From: Clostridia bacterium
GTDB lineage: Bacteria > Bacillota > Clostridia > Oscillospirales > Acutalibacteraceae
Direction of reading: 5' to 3'
DNA: 64,000 nt
Assembly (NCBI GenBank): GCA_017466365.1
Contig: JAFTUG010000009.1
Coordinates: 1-64,000, forward strand
The stretch's first letter is position 1. Every line of letters begins with the position of its first letter. A model generated the notes under the pieces. It was given only the letters and a program-made list of their open reading frames with translations. It ran no database searches and was not told the DNA's origin. This document shows, piece by piece, positions 58,045-64,000 of this stretch. The position numbers and the translations under genes are program-made.

Positions 58045-60468
58045 ATGGCACAGTACGACTATAAAAATATAGAAAAAAAGTGGCAGAAATATTGGGAGGA
58101 ACACGAAACATTCAAAACGGATGTATGGGATTTCTCAAAGCCCAAATATTATGTTCTTGATATGTTCCCTTATCCCTCAGGTGTAGGTCTTCACGCAGGT
58201 CATCCCGAAGGCTATACCGCAACGGATATTGTTTCAAGAATGAAGAGAATGCAGGGCTACAACGTTCTTCATCCTATGGGATACGATTCATTCGGTCTTC
58301 CTGCAGAGCAGTATGCCGTTAAAACAGGTCATCATCCAAACGGCTTTACTCAGGATAATATACAGACCTTCTCAAAACAGCTCAAGGAGCTCGGTTTTGA
58401 CTATGACTGGTCAAAGATGATTGCCACCTCAGACCCCTCATACTATAAGTGGACACAGTGGATTTTTAAACAGCTTTATCTTAAAGGCTATGCAAAGCTT
58501 GTTGATATCCCCGTTAACTGGTGCGAGGAGCTCGGTACTGTTCTTGCCAACGACGAAGTAATTGACGGCAAGAGTGAGCGCGGCGGTTATCCCGTAGTCC
58601 GTAAGAACATGAAGCAGTGGGTTATAGACCAGGTTGCGTTTGCAGAGGAACTTCTTGACGGCCTTAATGAAATCGATTGGCCTGAGTCAACAAAGGATAT
58701 GCAGCGCCATTGGATCGGAAAAAGCACAGGCGTTGAGGTTGAATTTCAACTTGTCGGCGGAGATAAATTCTCGATTTTTACAACCTGTATTGAAACTATT
58801 TACGGTATAACCTTTATGGTTATGGCTCCTGACGGTGAGCTTGTTCAGAAGCTTATGCCCAGAATCGAAAACAAAGACGAGGTTAATGCCTACATTCAGG
58901 AAACAATCAAGAAGTCCGATATGGACCGTACCGATCTCAACAAGACAAAATCGGGCTGTCCTCTTAAGGGTATATATGCAATAAACCCTGTAAACGGCAA
59001 GGAAGTTCCCGTTTATATCGGTGATTTCGTTCTTGCAAGCTACGGCACAGGTGCTGTTATGGCTGTTCCCAGCCACGATCAGCGTGACTTTGAATATGCG
59101 GTAGTACATAATATCCCCATGATTCAGGTTATTGACGGTGCTGATGTTTCCGAATGCGCTTTTGAAAAGGGCAGTTATCTCGGCAAGGGCTGTAAGCTTA
59201 TCAATTCAGAGGAATTCACCGGTCTTACGGTTGAGGAAGCAAAGGAAGCAATCACTCAGAAGCTCGAAGAGATGGGTGTTGCCAAGAGAAAGGTTAACTA
59301 TCACTTCCGTGAGTGGATTTTTGCAAGACAGCGTTATTGGGGAGAACCCGTTCCCGTTTATTATACGGAGGACGGCGAAATCCATGTTCTTGACGATGAA
59401 GAACTTCCTCTTGTTCTTCCTGAATTGGAAGAATACAAGGGCAAAAACGGTCAGGCACCTCTTGAAAATGCAGAGGACTGGAAATATGTTGAGAAAAACG
59501 GTGTCAAGGGCAAGCGAGAAACATCAACAATGCCCGGTTCAGCAGGTTCAAGCTGGTACTTCATGAGATATATTGATCCGAATAACGATAAAGAAATCTG
59601 CGATCCCGAGCTTCTTAAACATTGGCTTCCCGTTGACCTTTATGTCGGCGGTCCCGAACACGCTGTAGGTCATCTTATGTATTCAAGAATCTGGAACAGA
59701 TTTTTATATAACGAGGGTGTTTCACCCGTTAAGGAACCGTTCAAAAAGCTTGTTCATCAGGGCATGATTCTCGGCTCGAACGGTATCAAGATGGGTAAGA
59801 GATTCCCTGAATTTGTAGTAAATCCGTCGGATATCGTTCGAGATTACGGTGCAGATACTCTCCGCCTTTATGAGATGTTCATGGGTCCTCTTGAAGCATC
59901 AAAGCCCTGGAGCAATCAGGGTGTTGAAGGTGCAAAGCGATTCCTTTCAAGAGTATGGAATTTCTTTACCGATGAATCAAAGATAAATGACAGCAAATAT
60001 GCTGAGCTTGAAAAAATCTATAATGTCACAATCCGTAAGGTTTCATCGGATTTTGAAAATCTTGCTTTCAATACCGCAATCAGCCAGATGATGATTTTTG
60101 TTAATGCTGTCTATAAGGCAGACAGCTGTCCCAAGGAATTTGCAGAGGGATTCATCAGAGTGCTCAGCCCCATTGCACCCCATATCTGCGAAGAAATCTG
60201 GGAGATGTTCGGTCACACGGAAACAATCGCATTCGAAAGCTGGCCTACCTATGACGAAGCAAAGTGCGTTGATAACGAGATTGAAATTGCCGTTCAGATT
60301 AACGGTAAGGTAAGAGAAAAGCTTGTTATCGCTGCAGAAGCAACCCAGGAAGAGGTTATTGCCGCTGCAAAGGCTAATGAAAAAATTGCCGCCGCTATCA
60401 ACGGAATGACAATCGTTAAGGAGCTTTATGTCAAGGGCAGACTTGTAAATATTGTCGTAAGACCGTAA
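58045..60468 (+). CDS. leuS: Leucyl-tRNA synthetase
   Basis: Charges tRNA-Leu; 807 residues, the bacterial length. The HIGH-type motif is PYPSGVGLHAGHPEGYTATD (HAGH at 50-53). The CP1 editing domain lies at about 220-400 with GTGAVMAVPSHDQRDFEYA. WYFMRYIDP and GGPEHAVGHLMYSR mark the catalytic domain. The KMSKS loop reads GIKMGKRFPEFVVNPSD, a variant (KMGKR) that I regard as normal for a clostridial subgroup. A 26-base gap separates it from rsfS. No T-box leader is present, so Leu-responsive control is not apparent here. Confidence 0.96.
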   Translation: MAQYDYKNIEKKWQKYWEEHETFKTDVWDFSKPKYYVLDMFPYPSGVGLHAGHPEGYTATDIVSRMKRMQGYNVLHPMGYDSFGLPAEQYAVKTGHHPNGFTQDNIQTFSKQLKELGFDYDWSKMIATSDPSYYKWTQWIFKQLYLKGYAKLVDIPVNWCEELGTVLANDEVIDGKSERGGYPVVRKNMKQWVIDQVAFAEELLDGLNEIDWPESTKDMQRHWIGKSTGVEVEFQLVGGDKFSIFTTCIETIYGITFMVMAPDGELVQKLMPRIENKDEVNAYIQETIKKSDMDRTDLNKTKSGCPLKGIYAINPVNGKEVPVYIGDFVLASYGTGAVMAVPSHDQRDFEYAVVHNIPMIQVIDGADVSECAFEKGSYLGKGCKLINSEEFTGLTVEEAKEAITQKLEEMGVAKRKVNYHFREWIFARQRYWGEPVPVYYTEDGEIHVLDDEELPLVLPELEEYKGKNGQAPLENAEDWKYVEKNGVKGKRETSTMPGSAGSSWYFMRYIDPNNDKEICDPELLKHWLPVDLYVGGPEHAVGHLMYSRIWNRFLYNEGVSPVKEPFKKLVHQGMILGSNGIKMGKRFPEFVVNPSDIVRDYGADTLRLYEMFMGPLEASKPWSNQGVEGAKRFLSRVWNFFTDESKINDSKYAELEKIYNVTIRKVSSDFENLAFNTAISQMMIFVNAVYKADSCPKEFAEGFIRVLSPIAPHICEEIWEMFGHTETIAFESWPTYDEAKCVDNEIEIAVQINGKVREKLVIAAEATQEEVIAAAKANEKIAAAINGMTIVKELYVKGRLVNIVVRP

Positions 60469-60507
60469 TTGCCTGAAAAAACAGCAAAAAAATTCATATT
60501 TTTATGG

Positions 60508-60537
60508 TTGACAATTCGGGTAGGTCTATTGTATAAT
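60508..60537 (+). promoter_or_regulatory. Sigma-A promoter of rpsU
   Basis: TTGACA (60508-60513) and TATAAT (60532-60537), both consensus, with an 18-base spacer. Confidence 0.9.
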
Positions 60538-60591
60538 AGCAAATAAGCTATGAAAATTAGTCCCTGTTATCAGACGAGGGGAGGGAATACA

Positions 60592-60768
60592 TTGAGTCAG
60601 GTAAAAGTTAAGGAAGGCGAGTCACTCGAAAACGCACTCAGAAGATTCAAGAGACAGACATCAAGAGACGGCGTTATTCAGGAGGTTCGCAAAAGAGAAC
60701 ACTATGAGAAGCCTTCGGTAAAGAGAAAGAAGAAGTCCGAAGCTGCTCGTAAGCGTAAGTTTAAATAA
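60592..60768 (+). CDS. rpsU: 30S ribosomal protein S21
   Basis: A protein of 58 residues: [20 protein letters not shown] followed by [20 protein letters not shown] and a Lys/Arg-rich tail ([16 protein letters not shown]). This is the typical short, basic S21 of Firmicutes, part of the small subunit near the mRNA exit. The start is TTG at 60592, preceded by AGGGGAGGG; the frame opens 14 codons earlier, but that part is not S21-like. It is a single-gene transcript with a consensus promoter and strong terminator. Confidence 0.96.
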   Translation: MSQVKVKEGESLENALRRFKRQTSRDGVIQEVRKREHYEKPSVKRKKKSEAARKRKFK

Positions 60769-60784
60769 TTAAACCTTACAAAGC

Positions 60785-60815
60785 AAAAGGCATCCGAAAA
60801 CGGATGCCTTTTTTC
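60785..60815 (+). terminator. Intrinsic terminator of rpsU
   Basis: AAAAGGCATCCG and CGGATGCCTTTT around an AAAA loop, followed by T. A separate AGGGAACG/CGTTCCCT hairpin of unknown role follows at 60831-60855. Confidence 0.9.
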
Positions 60816-60856
60816 ATTGGTTTTTCCGTAGGGAACGCTGCCATTAACGTTCCCTG

Positions 60857-60899
60857 AAAAAGCAAAACCGCAGTTGATACTTTTTGTACCAACTGCGGA
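60857..60899 (-). terminator. Intrinsic terminator of secA
   Basis: On the minus strand CCGCAGTTGGTAC pairs with GTATCAACTGCGG around a 5-base A-rich loop, followed by TTTTGCTTTTT. Confidence 0.85.
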
Positions 60900-60905
60900 T
60901 ATTTT

Positions 60906-63656
60906 TTACTGTTTTCTTACGTCGCCACAGCAGTTTTTATATTTCTTTCCGCTTCCGCAGGGGCAGGGATCATTGGGCTTTGACTTTTCCTTTTTCCTTA
61001 CGGGCTGTTTTTTGTCGCTGCCGTCGGTTGAACCGCTTGTTGCTGTTATCTTTGCGGTCTGCTCGCGCTTTGTATCCTCCTGACTCTTAATCATAACGGT
61101 CAGAATCTGCCTTGCGGTATCCTCACGGATAGCCTCTGTCATGCCGTCAAACATTTCCGAGCCGACGTTTCTGTAAGCAACAACGGGGTCTGTCTGACCG
61201 TAAGCACGCAGTCCGATACCTCTGCGAAGCTGGTCCATGGCGTCGATATGGTCCATCCACTGTCTGTCAACGTTACGAAGAAGAATCTGTTTTTCAAGCT
61301 CACGCATAATCGGTTCACCGTTTTCGCCTATGCCGAAAAGCTTTTCGCGGGCTTCGTAGCTCTTGTGCGCTCTGTCAATAAGCATTTCACGAGCCTCTTC
61401 CTTGTCAAAGCCGTCCTTAAAATCGTCCTCAACGGTGAGCCAGCCCTTGAATTTATCACGCAGACCGTCGATATTCCAGTCGCTCTTGGGAAGGCTGTCG
61501 GAGCAGAAGAAATCAACTGCCTCGTTGATGCTGCCCTCAATCATGCGGGTGATAACGGGTTTGAGCTCTTCGCCGTCAAGCACCTGATTGCGCTGCTGAT
61601 AAATAAGCTCTCTCTGACGGTTCATAACATCGTCATACTGAAGAACGCTCTTTCTGATAGCGAAGTTTCTGCCTTCAATCTTCTTTTGTGCGCTTTCGAT
61701 TGTGTTGGTTATCATCTTTGCCTCGATGGGCATATCATCGGGAGTTTTGAGGGTGTTCATTACCGTAGTTATTCTCTCGCCGCCGAAAAGACGCATGAGG
61801 TCATCCTGAAGCGAAAGAAAGAAACGGCTTGCACCGGGGTCGCCCTGACGGCCTGCACGGCCTCGGAGCTGGTTATCGATTCGTCTTGATTCGTGGCGCT
61901 CCGTACCGATTATGAAAAGACCGCCCGCATCACGCACCTTCTGTGCCTCGGGTGCGATTTCTTCATCATATTTCTTTTCAAGAGCCGAATACTGCGCTCT
62001 TGCATCAAGAATTTCTTCGTTATCGGTTTCCGCAAAGCCTGTTGCTTCCGAGATAAGCTCTTCGGAATAGCCCATTCTGCGAAGCTCCGATTTTGCAAGA
62101 TATTCGGAGTTACCGCCAAGCTTGATATCCGTGCCTCGGCCTGCCATGTTGGTTGCGATTGTTACGGCATTTAATTTACCTGCCTGTGCAACTATTTCGG
62201 CTTCCTTTTCGTGATACTTTGCGTTGAGAACCTCGTGCTTGATGCCCTTCCTTTTAAGAAGCGCACTCAAAAGCTCTGATTTTTCAATTGAAACAGTACC
62301 TACAAGCACGGGCTGACCCTTTGCGTGGCATTCCTCGATTGTCTGAATAACGGCAAGATATTTTGCCTGCTCTGTTTTATAAACAACATCCGCCATGTCA
62401 TTTCTTATCATGGGCTTGTTGGTGGGGATTTCGATAACGTCAAGGTTATAAATCTGATTGAATTCGGTTTCCTCCGTCATCGCAGTACCCGTCATTCCCG
62501 AAAGCTTTTTATAAAGGCGGAAATAGTTCTGGAATGTAATGGTTGCAAGAGTTTTGCTCTCGTGTTCAACGTTAACGTTTTCCTTTGCTTCAATCGCCTG
62601 ATGCAGACCTTCATTGTAGCGTCTGCCCATCATAATTCTGCCGGTAAATTCGTCAACGATAAGAACCTGATTATCCTTAACAACATAGTCAACGTCACGC
62701 TTCATAACACCGATAGCCTTGATAGCCTGATTGATATGATGCTGAATTGTCATGTTTTCGGGGTCCATGAGGTTTTCAAGATTGAAGAAAGCCTCTGCCT
62801 TAGCAACGCCGCTCTTTGTGAGGGTTGCGGTCTTTGCCTTTTCGTCAACTACAAAATCGCAGCTTTCGTCAACAAGATCGTCAACCTCTTCCTTGGACTG
62901 AACTTCCTTGATTCTTGTGCATTTAAGAGAAAGAGCAAAGCGGTTCGCCATTTTATAAAGGTCAGTGGACTTTTCGCCTCTGCCCGAAATAATAAGCGGA
63001 GTTCTCGCTTCGTCGATAAGAATGGAGTCAACCTCGTCAACAATTGCAAAGTTGTGACCTCTCTGCACCTTGTGTTCCTTATAAACAACCATGTTATCAC
63101 GAAGATAGTCGAAGCCCATTTCATTGTTTGTGCCGTAAGTAATATCAGCCGCATAAGCTTCTTTTCTCTCTGCGTTTTCTTTTTCATGGATGATAAGACC
63201 GACAGTCAGACCCATGAAACGGTAAACCTTACCCATCCATTCACTGTCGCGGCGTGCAAGATAGTCGTTAACGGTAACGATATGAACGCCGTTGCCTGAA
63301 AGACCGTTGAGGTATGCGGGAAGGGTTGCAACGAGGGTTTTACCTTCACCTGTTTTCATTTCGGCAATTCTGCCCTGATGGAGAATAATGCCGCCGATAA
63401 TCTGCACGGGGAAATGCTTAAGACCGAGCACACGCCATGATGCCTCGCGGCAGGCGGCAAATGCTTCGGGGAGAATATCGTCAAGGGTTTCGCCGTTTGC
63501 AAGGCGCTGCTTGAATTCGGGAGTTTTCGCCTGAAGCTGTTCATCGGTAAGCTTTGAGTATTCCTCTTCAAGGTCAAGAACCTTGTTGCAAAGCGGACGG
63601 ATTCGCTTGACTTCTTTCTGGGAATAGTCGCCGAAGATTTTTTTCAAAAGACCCAT
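60906..63656 (-). CDS. secA: Preprotein translocase ATPase SecA
   Basis: The motor of the Sec export pathway, at the inner face of the membrane with SecYEG; 916 residues. Walker A is [12 protein letters not shown] (100-111), Walker B is [17 protein letters not shown], and helicase motifs [40 protein letters not shown] and [13 protein letters not shown] are present. The C-terminus is the zinc-binding SEC-C motif [14 protein letters not shown], used for SecB or lipid contact. It is a single-gene transcript and serves the many secreted proteins encoded in this window. Confidence 0.98.
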   Translation of the reverse strand: MGLLKKIFGDYSQKEVKRIRPLCNKVLDLEEEYSKLTDEQLQAKTPEFKQRLANGETLDDILPEAFAACREASWRVLGLKHFPVQIIGGIILHQGRIAEMKTGEGKTLVATLPAYLNGLSGNGVHIVTVNDYLARRDSEWMGKVYRFMGLTVGLIIHEKENAERKEAYAADITYGTNNEMGFDYLRDNMVVYKEHKVQRGHNFAIVDEVDSILIDEARTPLIISGRGEKSTDLYKMANRFALSLKCTRIKEVQSKEEVDDLVDESCDFVVDEKAKTATLTKSGVAKAEAFFNLENLMDPENMTIQHHINQAIKAIGVMKRDVDYVVKDNQVLIVDEFTGRIMMGRRYNEGLHQAIEAKENVNVEHESKTLATITFQNYFRLYKKLSGMTGTAMTEETEFNQIYNLDVIEIPTNKPMIRNDMADVVYKTEQAKYLAVIQTIEECHAKGQPVLVGTVSIEKSELLSALLKRKGIKHEVLNAKYHEKEAEIVAQAGKLNAVTIATNMAGRGTDIKLGGNSEYLAKSELRRMGYSEELISEATGFAETDNEEILDARAQYSALEKKYDEEIAPEAQKVRDAGGLFIIGTERHESRRIDNQLRGRAGRQGDPGASRFFLSLQDDLMRLFGGERITTVMNTLKTPDDMPIEAKMITNTIESAQKKIEGRNFAIRKSVLQYDDVMNRQRELIYQQRNQVLDGEELKPVITRMIEGSINEAVDFFCSDSLPKSDWNIDGLRDKFKGWLTVEDDFKDGFDKEEAREMLIDRAHKSYEAREKLFGIGENGEPIMRELEKQILLRNVDRQWMDHIDAMDQLRRGIGLRAYGQTDPVVAYRNVGSEMFDGMTEAIREDTARQILTVMIKSQEDTKREQTAKITATSGSTDGSDKKQPVRKKEKSKPNDPCPCGSGKKYKNCCGDVRKQ

Positions 63657-63692
63657 AATACACCTCTGATTATTTCGGAATAAATTTTTCTA

Positions 63693-63721
63693 TTGTAATA
63701 ATTTGTTGTTTGTGTTAATAT
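63693..63721 (+). promoter_or_regulatory. Probable promoter of the dCMP deaminase gene
   Basis: TTGTAA (63693-63698) and TAATAT (63716-63721) with a 17-base spacer on the plus strand, in the divergent region with secA. Confidence 0.5.
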
Positions 63722-63754
63722 TTTTTCAGATTAAACAAAAAGGAGAGTTTCGAC

Positions 63755-64000
63755 ATGCCTAAAAGAGAAGATTATATTTCGTGGGACGAATATTTCATGG
63801 GTATTGCTATGCTTTCTTCCTACAGAAGCAAAGACCCCAACACACAGGTCGGCGCCTGCATTGTCAATGACCGCAACAAAATTATGTCCGTCGGTTATAA
63901 CGGATTCCCTCTCGGCTGCAGCGATGACGAATTCCCCTGGGAAAGAACGGGCGAAACATATGACACAAAATATCCTTATGTCTGCCATGCCGAGCTGAAC
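63755..64000 (+). CDS. Deoxycytidylate (dCMP) deaminase, 5' part
   Basis: The first 82 codons of a ComEB-like deoxycytidylate deaminase, cut by the window end. Visible features: [50 protein letters not shown] and CHAELN, the H-A-E zinc/proton-shuttle motif. The enzyme converts dCMP to dUMP for thymidylate synthesis. The Cys-x-x-Cys zinc ligands would follow beyond the window. AAGGAG precedes the ATG by 9-10 bases. Confidence 0.92.
   Translation, partial: MPKREDYISWDEYFMGIAMLSSYRSKDPNTQVGACIVNDRNKIMSVGYNGFPLGCSDDEFPWERTGETYDTKYPYVCHAELN

Noticed and set aside
59791..59814. Loss of the KMSKS motif in leuS as evidence of inactivation
   Set aside because: The KMGKRFPEFVVNPSD variant appears, from memory, in other clostridial LeuS proteins, and the rest of the enzyme is intact.
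60831..60855. AGGGAACG/CGTTCCCT hairpin between rpsU and secA as a third terminator or attachment site
   Set aside because: It lacks a T-tract on either strand and duplicates no nearby sequence; no role can be supported.

Overview
The window looks like a chromosome segment of an anaerobic, low-to-mid GC Firmicute of the class Clostridia, probably an Oscillospiraceae/Ruminococcaceae-type gut bacterium. The grounds are a single-chain pyruvate:ferredoxin oxidoreductase, an EFR1-type flavodoxin-ferredoxin protein, TSCPD, DUF4830 and DUF6061 small proteins, strong AGGAGG-type ribosome binding sites, sigma-A promoters with 16-18 base spacers, and many secreted proteins with signal peptides but no LPXTG anchor. 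This placement is inferred from gene content; no marker search was possible.

Layout. 0-1.8 kb: XRE regulator, small membrane protein and SGNH hydrolase. 1.8-10.9 kb: a decayed accessory region. It holds an array of alternating inverted repeats, a metF start fused to a headless and frameshifted WYL regulator, two intact genes (a metallophosphoesterase and a large secreted Ig-like protein), a serine-hydrolase pseudogene fused to a GH127 fragment, a DUF6061 gene, a 160-base direct repeat and a 50-residue protein. 11.0-11.2 kb: tRNA-Tyr and tRNA-Thr. 11.3-14.8 kb: an N-terminally anchored protein of unknown function and two secreted or membrane-anchored phosphoesterases. 15.1-18.7 kb: pyruvate:ferredoxin oxidoreductase (nifJ). 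18.8-27.6 kb: a complete aromatic amino-acid operon on the minus strand (aroF-tyrA-aroB-[DUF559]-aroA-aroC-pheA-aroE/K-aroQ). 27.6-34.0 kb: isochorismatase-like hydrolase, HtrA protease with its two-component system, aldose epimerase and EFR1 protein. 34.1-41.1 kb: an Asn/Gln-only small protein, a secreted PHP protein, a MacB-like exporter with a divergent TetR regulator, and RluA with a second TetR. 41.2-47.9 kb: SodC-like protein, a glycosidase-like protein, a second shikimate kinase and small conserved proteins. 48.1-54.8 kb: a 2236-residue InlB-repeat surface protein. 55.0-64.0 kb: ABC transporter, nadD-yqeK fusion, rsfS, leuS, rpsU, secA and the start of a dCMP deaminase gene.

The strongest new observation is upstream of the aromatic operon. 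A sigma-A promoter is followed by a 17-codon leader peptide (MTKNVFTAAYFYFYFIK). Its alternating Tyr/Phe codons lie in the first arm of a set of mutually exclusive RNA hairpins that ends in an intrinsic terminator. This is a complete ribosome-mediated attenuator that would sense both Phe and Tyr, the end products of the operon. The operon is interrupted by a DUF559 gene flanked by three copies of a two-hairpin repeat. That repeat now supplies the last codons of both aroB and the DUF559 gene.

The run of chimeric genes between 2.4 and 10.3 kb is either real gene decay by illegitimate recombination or an assembly artefact. The sequence alone cannot decide between them.
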